From: Streptomyces zhihengii
GTDB taxonomy: Bacteria; Actinomycetota; Actinomycetes; Streptomycetales; Streptomycetaceae
Assembly (NCBI RefSeq): GCF_016919245.1
Contig: NZ_JAFEJA010000001.1
Coordinates: 4,727,501-4,791,500 of the forward strand
Length of the DNA stretch: 64,000 bases
Reading direction: 5' to 3'
The position numbers were made by a program, and so were the translations under genes. This document shows positions 1-7,903 of this stretch, in pieces (positions within the stretch are counted from its first letter, which is position 1; every line of letters begins with the position of its first letter). The notes beneath the pieces are model-generated. The model was not told the origin of the DNA. It made no database searches and was given only the letters and a program-made list of their open reading frames with translations.

Positions 1-820
1 GGGCCATGCCCACGCCCGCGTCGTCGATGGTCACGGTGACGCCGTGGTGGGCGCGTTCGAGGCCGACGACGACCGAGGTGTCCGGCGAGGAGTGGCGCAG
101 CGCGTTGTCCAGGAGCTCCGCGACGATGATCGCGACGGGCTCGACGGCGTGCGAGACGAGCCCGGTGCCCGGCTCCAGGTGGTGCAGCACCTGGACCCGG
201 TGGTAGCCCACCAGACGGGCCTGGCCGCCGGTGACGGCGTCGACGAGGTGCGACTCCTCGCGCGCCAGCCCGACCCAGGCGCCGCAGACGACGGCCGCCA
301 CCTGCGCGCGGCGCAGGGACTGCTCGTTCTCGTGGTCGAGCGCGTAGAGGGTCTGGGCCAGCTCGGGGTCGTCGTAGCGCTGCTGGAGTCCGCGCAGCAC
401 GTCCTGGAGCCGGTAGAGGGCCGCCTGGATCTCCCGGGTGGTGCCGCGCATCCCGGCTCTCGCGGCGGCGTCGACCCGCTTGCGCTCCTGGGCGACGGCC
501 TGGCGCAGGGCGTCGAGCACGGCGTCCGTGCCGGCGCCGGCGGGGCCGAGCGGACCGGGCACCCGGACGTGCGGATGGGTGCTGCGGGTCGCCTCGGCGG
601 GCAGCCGCTTCAGCGCCAGGTGCTCGATCTCGGCGGCGAACGCCGCGGCCGCGCGGTCGAGATCGCCCCGGGTGGCGTCGAGTTCGGAGCGCAGCGACCG
701 TATCTCGTCCTGGTGGCGGTCGCGTTCACGCCGGGCGCGCAGCAGGCCGCCGCCGAGGACGAACGCCGACAGTGTCCCGGCGGCCAGACCGCCGACGGCC
801 AGCTCGGGTATCTCGATCAT
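1..820 (-). CDS. Sensor histidine kinase-like ATP-binding protein (3' end cut off by window)
   Basis: The frame runs leftward from an ATG at 820 and leaves the window after 273 codons. Residues about 8-27 form one membrane segment, followed by a charged helical stretch that looks like a coiled coil. Around residue 170 there is LDHENEQSLRR, the position where this Streptomyces kinase family has a conserved LDH motif. Near the window edge are the N box (VAELLDNALRHSS) and the G1 box (IDDAGVGMA) of a GHKL ATPase. This architecture fits the membrane-anchored, orphan or conservon-type sensor ATPases of streptomycetes. The ligand and partner cannot be told. The C-terminus is missing only because of the window border. 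Confidence 0.8.
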   Translation of the reverse strand, partial: MIEIPELAVGGLAAGTLSAFVLGGGLLRARRERDRHQDEIRSLRSELDATRGDLDRAAAAFAAEIEHLALKRLPAEATRSTHPHVRVPGPLGPAGAGTDAVLDALRQAVAQERKRVDAAARAGMRGTTREIQAALYRLQDVLRGLQQRYDDPELAQTLYALDHENEQSLRRAQVAAVVCGAWVGLAREESHLVDAVTGGQARLVGYHRVQVLHHLEPGTGLVSHAVEPVAIIVAELLDNALRHSSPDTSVVVGLERAHHGVTVTIDDAGVGMA

Positions 821-1150
821 GGATGAGGACCTCGGGAGAAGGCGGGTTCAGATGAGCCCTGTTGGGCTCGGACCCGCCAAGTAGACACCGTAGAGACGCA
901 GTTGCGTTCGAAACTGCGCGAGATCCCCTTGTATGTGTCTGACTGGTGACCAATTGTCGATGAAATGAAGGGCGGCTACCGGCCGCCGGGGCGCGATACC
1001 GCCGCCGCGCGGCCGAAAGGAGGGGCGGCTCCGGCGCGGGCGGCCGGGCGCTGAACGGAGAAACGGCGCGGGCGCGGGCCGGGGGAACGACGCGGCCGCG
1101 GCGGCTCCCCCTCCGCGCCGCCGCGGCCGTTCCCCGTCGAGTGGCTCGGG
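821..1150. other. Intergenic gap of about 330 bp
   Basis: No coding frame with Streptomyces third-position bias is visible. The gap holds the 5' region of the leftward kinase-like gene (821 to about 960, comparatively A/T-richer) and a strong hairpin at 1094-1128 behind afsS. Confidence 0.6.
1094..1128 (-). terminator. Hairpin terminator after afsS
   Basis: A perfect 12-bp inverted repeat (1094-1105 with 1117-1128, loop 11 nt) lies 23 bp behind the afsS stop. There is no T-run, as is usual for Streptomyces terminators. Confidence 0.65.
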
Positions 1151-1387
1151 TCAGGGCCTCTTCGGCTTCAGGGGCTCGGACGTGGCGTGGGTGTCCAGCG
1201 TGCCGATCCCGCCGCCCGTCGCGTGGGTGTCGAGCGTGCGGATGTCCTCGCCGGTCGCGTGGGTGTCCAGGGTGCGGATGTCGCCGCCCGTGGCGTGGGT
1301 GTCCTGGGTCGTCACCGCGTCCTCCGCGCCCGTGGCGTGGGTGTCCTGCGGCTTCAGTACCGGGTCCTTCTTCTGAGCGTCAGCCAT
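1151..1387 (-). CDS. afsS: AfsS, small sigma-like activator of secondary metabolism
   Basis: This 78-residue protein consists mostly of five copies of a DTHAT repeat (four as DTHATG, the last as DTHATSEP) separated by short linkers such as GDIRTL. That is the hallmark of AfsS/AfsR2, the short regulatory protein whose transcription AfsR activates in Streptomyces coelicolor and which raises antibiotic production by an unclear mechanism. The S. coelicolor protein is about 63 residues with fewer repeats, so this copy is slightly extended. The ATG at 1387 has GGGAGG about 7 bases upstream. The gene lies directly downstream of afsR on the same strand, the known arrangement. A terminator at 1574-1598 and a putative AfsR/PhoP site at 1556-1573 suggest a promoter of its own. 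Confidence 0.88.
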   Translation of the reverse strand: MADAQKKDPVLKPQDTHATGAEDAVTTQDTHATGGDIRTLDTHATGEDIRTLDTHATGGGIGTLDTHATSEPLKPKRP

Positions 1388-1555
1388 TGAACTGCCCTCC
1401 CGTTGGTGGTTCCGTCGTGCTGTCGGCCCGTCCGGCCGCTCCCCCGATGGCTTCCGGACGGGCCCTCAGGGCGGCTCACCCTAGTCGGTGCCGCCGCCGT
1501 GCCGGCCGTCTGCCCCCCGACGCGACGGTTCGACACGTAGAGAGTGCCTGCCGGG

Positions 1556-1573
1556 GATAAACGAACGATGAAC
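1556..1573 (-). promoter_or_regulatory. Putative AfsR/PhoP binding site upstream of afsS
   Basis: On the minus strand this reads GTTCATC, four bases, GTTTATC: two heptamers 11 bp apart start to start. This spacing is that of SARP sites and also of PhoP boxes (GTTCACC type). AfsR and PhoP are known to compete at the afsS promoter in S. coelicolor. The site lies about 170 bp before the afsS start. The -10 element could not be fixed with confidence. Confidence 0.6.
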
Positions 1574-1598
1574 GGCGCCCGGGCGGGAGCCGGGCGCC
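1574..1598 (-). terminator. Hairpin terminator after afsR
   Basis: A perfect 9-bp stem (1574-1582 with 1590-1598, loop 7 nt) lies between the afsR stop and the afsS control region. Confidence 0.55.
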
Positions 1599-1679
1599 CG
1601 CGCGGCGGCCGGCCGCACCGCGCGGACGGGGCGCGCGCGGCGGCCGGTTACGCGGCGGCGGGTCAGGCGGTGCGGCCGG

Positions 1680-4646
1680 TCACGCGGCGGCCGCCGGTGC
1701 CAGGAGCGCGCGGACGTCCGCCGACTCCGGGGAGCCCAACTCCTCGTAGATCCCCAGCGCCTCCCGCCAGCACACCTCCGCGCGGCCGGTCTGGCCCAGC
1801 GCGCCGAGGGCCTTGCCGAGGACCGTCAGGACGTTCCCGCGCCGCCACTCGCCCCCTATGCCGCGCAGCACGGTCAGCGCCATCTCCGCGTTGGACGCGG
1901 CCTGGGCGGTGCGGCGGCCCGCGAGGTCGGCCTCGGCCATCCGGTAGAGCGTCATGCCCTCCCACAGCCGCTGCCTGCTGTCGTGGAAGACCTCCAGGGC
2001 CTCCTGGAGGCGCGCCGTCGCCTCCGCGATCTGGCCGCTGCGGGTGAGCGCCATGCCGAGCGCGTACCGGGCGTTGGCCCCGCGCAGCGCGTGGCCCATG
2101 GCGTCGTAGATGTCGAGCCCCTTGCGGGCGAGGGCCACCGCGCTGGCGGTGCGGCCCATCGCCAGGTGGATCCGCGAGAGGTTGCACAGGGCCGAGGCCT
2201 CGCCGGGCTGGTTCTCGCCCGCCCGGAAGTCCGCGATCGCCCGCTCCAGATGGCGCTCGCCGTCCTCCTGGCGGTTCTGGTAGACGGCGATGACACCCCG
2301 GTGGTTGGAGGCCCAGCAGCCGGTCAGCGGATCGTCGTTGAGGCCGGACAGCCGCAGCGCCTGCGCCGCCTCGGCGTCCGCCTCGTCGAACCGCCCCGCG
2401 ACCAGATGGGCGTTGCTCAGGGTCACCAGGGCGCGGCCCTCGGCCCAGGTGTCGCGCGCGGCGCGCGCCGCGTCCAGCACGGCGGCGGCGACCGCCTCGT
2501 ACTGCTTCGGGTTGGCGCCGGACTCGCCGAGGTCCAGGGCCGCCCACAGCAGGTCGACGGCCCGGCGCAGCATGCTCGGCCGGGAGGACTGGCGCACGCA
2601 GGCCAGCAGCGGATCGGCCTCCGCGTACAGCCAGTCCTGCGCCTGGTGGCGGTCCGAGAAGGTCAGGCCCGCGTCCCCGGCCGGCTCCAGGTGGTCCACC
2701 AGCCGGTCGCCGGGGCGCTCGATCGCGTAGACCCGGGAGGCCGAGGCCAGGTAGAAGTCGAGCAGCCGGGACAGCGCCGCCTCGCGCTCCGACGGCGGCT
2801 GCTCGTCGCGCTCCGCGCATGCACGCGCGTAGAGGCGCACGAGATCGTGGAAGCGGTACCGGCCCGGCGCCGCCGACTCCAGCAGCGAGGTGTCGACCAG
2901 CGCCTCCAGCAGGTCCTCCGTCTCGTGCGGCGGCAGGTCCAGCAGCGCGGCGGAGGCGGCCAGCGAGATGTCCGGGCCGTCCGCGAGGCCCAGCAGCCGG
3001 AACGCCCGCGCCTGGGCCGGTTCGAGCTGCCCGTAGCCGAGTTCGAAGGTGGCCTTCACCGCGAGGTCGCCCGCCTGGAGCTCGTCCAGCCGGCGCCGCT
3101 CGTCGGCGAGCTTGGCCGCCAGGACCGAGACCGTCCAGGTGCGGCGGGCCGCCAGCCGGGAGGCCGCGATCCGGATGGCCAGCGGCAGGAAGCCGCACGC
3201 CGCGACCACGTCGAGCGCCGCCTCCCGCTCCGAGTCGACCCGCTCGGCCCCCACGATCCGGGTGAACAGCCGCAGCGCCTCCTCGGGCGACATCACGTCC
3301 AGGTCCACCAGGTGCGCGCCCGCCAGGTCGACCATGCGGACCCGGCTGGTGACGAGCGCCGCGCAGCCGGCCGTGCCGGGCAGCAGCGGACGGATCTGGG
3401 CCGCGTCCCGCGCGTTGTCCAGCAGGACGAGGATGCGGCGGCCGTCGAGCGCGGAGCGGTACAGCGCCGCGCGTTCGTCGAGGGTGTCGGGGATCGCCGA
3501 GTCCGCGGTGCCGAGGGCGCGCAGGAAGGCGCCCAGCACCGTCTCGGGCTCCGCCGAGCGGCTGCTCGTCCCCTGGAGGTCGATGTAGAGCTGCCCGTCC
3601 GGGAAATGGGTGCGCGCCTGGTGCGCGACGTGCACGGCCAGGGTCGTCTTGCCGACGCCGCCGATGCCGGCCAGCGCGGACACCGCCATCACCGAGCCCT
3701 CGGCCGAGGCGAGACGGTCGCCGAGCTCCTGCACGAAGGAGACCCGGCCGGTGAAGTCGGGTACGGTGGCAGGCAGTTGGGCGGGCCGGGTGAGCTGGAC
3801 GCCGGGCGCGGGCTCCTCGACGGGGCGGGCGAGCTCGGCGTCGGCGGTCAGGATGCGCTGCTGGAGGCCGGCCAGTTCGGGGCGGGGGTCCACGCCGAGT
3901 TCGTCGGCGAGCAGGCGCCGGGTGTCCGCGTAGACGGCGAGCGCCTCGGCCTGCCGTCCGCACCGGTAGAGCGCCAGCATCAGCAGCTCGCGCAGGCGTT
4001 CGCGCAGCGGGTGGGTGGCGGTGAGGGCGGTCAGCTCGGAGACGGCCTCCGCGTGGCGGCCGACCTCCAGGTCGAGATCGAGCCGGGTCTCCAGCAGGGT
4101 CAGACCCCACTCGACGAGCCGGGCGCGCTGGTTCTCCGCGTACGGGCCCGGCACGTTGGCCAGCGGTTCGCCGTCCCACAGGCCGAGCACCTTGTTGATC
4201 AGGGTGCGGGCCTGGTTCCGGTCGCCGGCCGCATGGGCCTTGCTCGCCTCGTCCGCCAGTTCCTGGGCGACGGCCAGGTCGAGCGCGTCCCGCCCGACGC
4301 GCAGCGCGTAGCCGCCCGAATCGCTGACGAGGGCGTCCCCTTCGAGCGCCTTGCGCAGCCGGGATGCGTAGGTGCGGACGGCCGCGAGGGCCTGGGACGG
4401 CGGGTCCTCGCCCCAGATGGCGTCGATCAGTTCGGAGGCCGTCGCGGTACGTCCCTCGCGCAGCAGCAGCGCCGCGAGCAGGGCCCGTTGCTGGGGTGAG
4501 CCGGGCGGCAGGGTCTCGGCGCCGCGGCGTACCCGGACGGGGCCGAGCACGGTGAAGTGCAGCGCGGCGTCGATGCTGTCCGCGCCGTCCTCACGCTGAT
4601 GCGGAACGCGCTGGTTCGGTACGCGTGGCCCGCTGTCACGGCCCAT
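1680..4646 (-). CDS. afsR: AfsR-type global regulator (SARP + NB-ARC + TPR)
   Basis: At about 988 residues this is the usual AfsR length (about 993). The N-terminus GPRVPNQRVPHQR followed by LGPVRVRRG and SPQQRALLAALLLREGR matches the winged-helix part of AfsR. A bacterial transcriptional activation domain follows to about residue 260. The P-loop GIGGVGKTTLA is near residue 325, with LVLLDNARD as Walker B and a GFLPLAIRIAA segment typical of NB-ARC. The C-terminal third carries TPR repeats. AfsR integrates signals from Ser/Thr kinases such as AfsK and activates afsS, which lies next downstream. The start at 4646 is preferred for its upstream AGGGGG; an ATG at 4718 in the same frame has no clear ribosome site. 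Confidence 0.88.
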   Translation of the reverse strand: MGRDSGPRVPNQRVPHQREDGADSIDAALHFTVLGPVRVRRGAETLPPGSPQQRALLAALLLREGRTATASELIDAIWGEDPPSQALAAVRTYASRLRKALEGDALVSDSGGYALRVGRDALDLAVAQELADEASKAHAAGDRNQARTLINKVLGLWDGEPLANVPGPYAENQRARLVEWGLTLLETRLDLDLEVGRHAEAVSELTALTATHPLRERLRELLMLALYRCGRQAEALAVYADTRRLLADELGVDPRPELAGLQQRILTADAELARPVEEPAPGVQLTRPAQLPATVPDFTGRVSFVQELGDRLASAEGSVMAVSALAGIGGVGKTTLAVHVAHQARTHFPDGQLYIDLQGTSSRSAEPETVLGAFLRALGTADSAIPDTLDERAALYRSALDGRRILVLLDNARDAAQIRPLLPGTAGCAALVTSRVRMVDLAGAHLVDLDVMSPEEALRLFTRIVGAERVDSEREAALDVVAACGFLPLAIRIAASRLAARRTWTVSVLAAKLADERRRLDELQAGDLAVKATFELGYGQLEPAQARAFRLLGLADGPDISLAASAALLDLPPHETEDLLEALVDTSLLESAAPGRYRFHDLVRLYARACAERDEQPPSEREAALSRLLDFYLASASRVYAIERPGDRLVDHLEPAGDAGLTFSDRHQAQDWLYAEADPLLACVRQSSRPSMLRRAVDLLWAALDLGESGANPKQYEAVAAAVLDAARAARDTWAEGRALVTLSNAHLVAGRFDEADAEAAQALRLSGLNDDPLTGCWASNHRGVIAVYQNRQEDGERHLERAIADFRAGENQPGEASALCNLSRIHLAMGRTASAVALARKGLDIYDAMGHALRGANARYALGMALTRSGQIAEATARLQEALEVFHDSRQRLWEGMTLYRMAEADLAGRRTAQAASNAEMALTVLRGIGGEWRRGNVLTVLGKALGALGQTGRAEVCWREALGIYEELGSPESADVRALLAPAAAA

Positions 4647-4768
4647 TGGCTGCCCCCTGCCCGTACTGCCGGAATCGCCCTCGACAGTCTGCCCTGTGCG
4701 GGGCGGCTCCGTCAGCATGGGGGCGTCACGGTCTGGTACCACGCGGGCCGCCCGGGGTGCCGGGGTGA

Positions 4769-5611
4769 TCAGGGGCGATAGACCGTTCCCGGCTCCGCCT
4801 TCCCGGGGGCGAGGAGCTCGGGGACCGTGACGAAGGTGTAACCGCGCTTCTTCAGCTCGTCGATGATGCCGGGGACGGCGGGCACGGTCCCGTCGTAGAT
4901 GTCGTGGAGCAGGATGATGCCGTCGCGGTCCGCCTGGTCCAGGATCCGCTTGCGGATCAGCGCCGAGTCGGTGGTCGAGTAGTCCTTGGCGGTGGCGCTC
5001 CACAGCACGGCGGAGAGGCCGAGCTCCTTGCTGACGGCCATCACCTCGTCGGTGCGGCGGCCCTGCGGAGGACGCATCAGCGTCGGCTTCTTCCCGGTGA
5101 TCTCCGCTATCGCGTCCTGGGTGCGGGCCAGTTCGTCGCGTATCGCGTCCTTGTCGAGCCGGTCGAGCCTGCGGTGGGTCCAGGTGTGGTTGGCGACCTC
5201 GTGGCCCTCGTCGGCCAGCCTGCGCACCACGTCCGGGTACTTGACGACGTGGTTCTTGCCCAGCAGGAAGAAGGTGGCGTGGACGTCCTTCTCCTTGAGG
5301 ATGTCGAGGAGTTCGGGGGTGTCCCGGCCCGGGCCCGCGTCGAAGGTGAGCGCGATGCACTTGGCCTTCTCGCAGTCCACCGGGGGCCGGGCGGAGCCCG
5401 CGTTCTTCCCCGCGGAGCCGCCCCGGTCGGCGGCGAGTGCCGCGCCTTCGGGCGCGTCGGCGCGCGCCGCGGAGGGCGAGGTGGTGTCCGAGCCGCAGCC
5501 GGCGAGGACGAGCGCGAGTGCGGCCGCCGTGAGCGCCGAGGCAACCCGGGACCGGGTCCTGCCCGTCCTGTGGGGTGTGACGGTCGTGGTGGTCCCGGGG
5601 CGTGCGGGCAT
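4769..5611 (-). CDS. Polysaccharide deacetylase (NodB domain) lipoprotein
   Basis: This 280-residue protein starts with a signal peptide ending in a lipobox (LALVLAGC, Cys about 39), so it should sit on the outer face of the membrane. The NodB domain shows TFDAGP (motif 1), HTWTH (motif 2, two metal-binding His), RPPQGR (motif 3) and LLHD (motif 5). Such enzymes remove acetyl groups from cell-wall or extracellular polysaccharides. In motif 1 the usual TFDDGP reads TFDAGP, so the second Asp, normally a metal ligand, is Ala; the catalytic-base Asp is kept. The variant is widespread in actinobacterial homologues as far as I recall, and activity may remain. A palindromic operator-like site lies upstream at 5702-5718. 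Confidence 0.85.
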   Translation of the reverse strand: MPARPGTTTTVTPHRTGRTRSRVASALTAAALALVLAGCGSDTTSPSAARADAPEGAALAADRGGSAGKNAGSARPPVDCEKAKCIALTFDAGPGRDTPELLDILKEKDVHATFFLLGKNHVVKYPDVVRRLADEGHEVANHTWTHRRLDRLDKDAIRDELARTQDAIAEITGKKPTLMRPPQGRRTDEVMAVSKELGLSAVLWSATAKDYSTTDSALIRKRILDQADRDGIILLHDIYDGTVPAVPGIIDELKKRGYTFVTVPELLAPGKAEPGTVYRP

Positions 5612-5967
5612 GGCGGGGTTCCCCTCCGTGGGTGGATGGTGCGGACGCGCACGGGGCGCGGCGTGCTGCCGGCCCGGTCGGCCGTGCGCGTCCGCCCCGA
5701 CTATACATACGGTGTATACACGGGGTGCATAGTGGGGGTCCGGCCTTCCGGGTGCCGGGTGGGGAGGTCGTGGGCCCGCGGTGCCCGGACGCCCGCGAAA
5801 ACGCCGCGGGAAATTTTGGAAACGGGCATACCGGGCACGGCTGCGATTCCCGCACCGGGGGCGCTTGCCGGTCGTGCCTCGCGATGCGGTGCCGCTGCCT
5901 CGTAGGGGCCTTTCCTTTGTGTGCGCCGAGCGCTCATTGACCTTGGAATCACAGGAGTTGGAACCGG
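5612..5967. other. Divergent control region of about 356 bp
   Basis: This gap separates the leftward deacetylase from the rightward permease. It holds an A/T-rich island at 5700-5734 with the palindrome listed separately. No further gene is seen. Confidence 0.5.
5702..5718. promoter_or_regulatory. Operator-like palindrome in the deacetylase promoter
   Basis: TATACA, five bases, TGTATA form a perfect inverted repeat inside otherwise GC-rich DNA. A related GTGCATAG follows at 5726-5733. On the minus strand TATAGT (5700-5705) could be the -10 of the deacetylase gene, placing the palindrome over the core promoter. A GntR- or TetR-type repressor site is plausible, but no cognate regulator is adjacent. 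Confidence 0.5.
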
Positions 5968-7584
5968 ATGGCGATCATCCGGATATGGAAACCGCAGGAC
6001 TTACCGTCCTGTCCCATGACTCAGCTGGATGCACGGCCCCAGGCCGGAGACCCGGTAAGGGGCGTCCCCGGCGGGGGCGCCACCGACGCCGGCGTACGCA
6101 CGAAGGGCCTCGGCGGGAACTCCGTCGGACTGATGGGCAGTGCCGTCATCGGCGTCTCCACCGTCGCGCCCGTCTACTGCCTGACCTCCACCCTCGGCTC
6201 CACGGCCGGCGAGGTCGGGGTGCAGATGCCGGCCGTCTTCCTCGCCGGCTTCCTGCCGATGCTGCTGGTCGCCTTCGCCTACCGTGAGCTCAACCGTGTG
6301 ATGCCCGACTGCGGCACCTCGTTCACCTGGACGGTGAAGGCCTTCGGCCCCCGCGTCGGATGGATGTGCGGCTGGGGCCTCGTCATCGCGACGATCATCG
6401 TGCTCTCCAACCTCGCCGGCGTCGCCACCTCCTACTTCTGGCTGCTGGCCGGGGAGATCACCGGCAGCGACGCGATCGCCGCCCTCGACGGGAACAAGGC
6501 CGTCCACATCGGCACCTGCCTCGTCCTGATCGCCGTCGCCACCGCGATCAGCTACCGCGGCATGACCGCCACCAAGGGCGTGCAGTACGCCCTCGTCGGC
6601 CTCCAGCTCGCCGTGCTCGCCGTCTTCGTGGCCATGGCCTTCACCAAGGCGGACTCCTTCGCCACGTCCCTGTCCTTCTCCTGGTCCTGGCTGAACCCCT
6701 TCGCCGTCCAGTCGTTCGCCGCCTTCACCGCGGGGCTGTCCCTGTCGATCTTCATGTACTGGGGCTGGGACGCCTGTCTGACCGCCAACGAGGAGACCGT
6801 CGGCAGCGCCAGGACCCCCGGCCGCGCCGCGATGATCGCCATGGTGGTGCTGGTCGGCTCCTACCTCGCCACCGGCGTCGCCGCGCAGATGGCCGTCGGC
6901 TCCGGCGACGCCGGCCTCGGCCTCGCCAACCCCGAGACCTCCGACAACGTCTTCGCCGCACTCGCCGGGCCCGTGATGGGCCCCGGGCTCGGCATCCTCC
7001 TCTTCGTCGCGGTGCTCGCCTCCGCCGCCGCCAGCCTCCAGACCACCTTCATCCCGGTCGCCCGCACCGTCCTCGCCATGTCCGCCTACGAGGCCCTGCC
7101 GCCGTCCTACGCCCGGGTCCACGAGCGCTTCCGGACCCCCGGCCGGGCGACCGTCGTCGCGGGCGTCGCCACCGGCGCGTTCTACACCGTCATGACCCTG
7201 GTCAGCGAGCACGTCCTGGTCGACACGATCTACGCGCTCGGGCTGATGATCTGCTTCTACTACGCGCTCACGGCCTTCGCCTGCGCCTGGTACTTCCGCG
7301 GCGACCTGCGCCGCTCCGCCCGCGACCTCGTCTTCAAGGGCGTCTTCCCGGTGCTCGGCGGTGCGCTGCTGGCCGCCGTCTTCGGCAAGACCCTCTACGA
7401 CATGTGGGACCCGGCCTACGGCTCGGGATCCTCCGTCCTCGGCGTCGGCTCGGTCTTCGTGATCGGCGTCGGACTGCTGCTGCTCGGCGTGGTCCTGATG
7501 GTCGCGATGCAGCGCCGCAGCCCGGCGTTCTTCCGCGGCGAGGTGCTGACCAAGGAGACCCCCGCGCTGGTCGTCGCCGACTGA
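5968..7584 (+). CDS. APC-family amino acid permease
   Basis: The product (538 residues, or 522 from the second ATG at 6016) has about 12 hydrophobic segments. The first segment region GGNSVGLMGSAVIGVSTVAPVYC is the family's substrate-binding entry, and FMYWGWDACLTANEET around residue 270 is typical of APC transporters in actinomycetes. It should import an amino acid or amine by proton or sodium coupling; the substrate is unknown. The start at 5968 has AGGAG 10 bases upstream. The second start (MTQLDARP) lacks one but gives the N-terminus more usual for the family, so the start is uncertain. Confidence 0.82.
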   Translation: MAIIRIWKPQDLPSCPMTQLDARPQAGDPVRGVPGGGATDAGVRTKGLGGNSVGLMGSAVIGVSTVAPVYCLTSTLGSTAGEVGVQMPAVFLAGFLPMLLVAFAYRELNRVMPDCGTSFTWTVKAFGPRVGWMCGWGLVIATIIVLSNLAGVATSYFWLLAGEITGSDAIAALDGNKAVHIGTCLVLIAVATAISYRGMTATKGVQYALVGLQLAVLAVFVAMAFTKADSFATSLSFSWSWLNPFAVQSFAAFTAGLSLSIFMYWGWDACLTANEETVGSARTPGRAAMIAMVVLVGSYLATGVAAQMAVGSGDAGLGLANPETSDNVFAALAGPVMGPGLGILLFVAVLASAAASLQTTFIPVARTVLAMSAYEALPPSYARVHERFRTPGRATVVAGVATGAFYTVMTLVSEHVLVDTIYALGLMICFYYALTAFACAWYFRGDLRRSARDLVFKGVFPVLGGALLAAVFGKTLYDMWDPAYGSGSSVLGVGSVFVIGVGLLLLGVVLMVAMQRRSPAFFRGEVLTKETPALVVAD

Positions 7585-7903
7585 GACCGCCCGGGGCGGG
7601 GGCCGGGTGGTCGTCTCCGCCGGGAGACGGTCCGGCGGGGGCCGGGGCGGCCGTGGTCCGGGGTCTCCGGTCGGCCGCCGTCCCGGGGACGGCAGCCGAC
7701 CGGCCGCTGTCCGGCCGGCGTCGTCCGGGGGCGCCCGGGCGTCGTCGGGTCGTCTCCGTCCGGCGGCGCCCGGGAGCAGCCAGGCGGCTGCCGCCCGGGA
7801 GCAGCCAGGCCGGTCGGCGTCCCGGGGCGCCCGGGAGCCGTCACGCCGGTTGCCGGTCGGGAGCCGCCGTCCGGGGCCCGGAGGCCGCTGTCGTCCGGCC
7901 CGT
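7585..7903. other. Intergenic gap between convergent genes, repeat-rich
   Basis: No gene is visible. The sequence is a patchwork of short GC-rich repeats, including a 19-bp direct repeat (7767-7785 and 7792-7810, 25 bp apart) beginning CGCCCGGGAGC. Confidence 0.5.

Noticed and set aside
44..826. A long rightward open frame of 260 codons opposite the kinase-like gene
   Set aside because: It is the complement of the real leftward gene, which has conserved ATPase motifs; the rightward translation has no recognisable family.
1983..4499. A long rightward open frame opposite afsR
   Set aside because: High GC content keeps antisense frames open; afsR on the other strand has full domain support.
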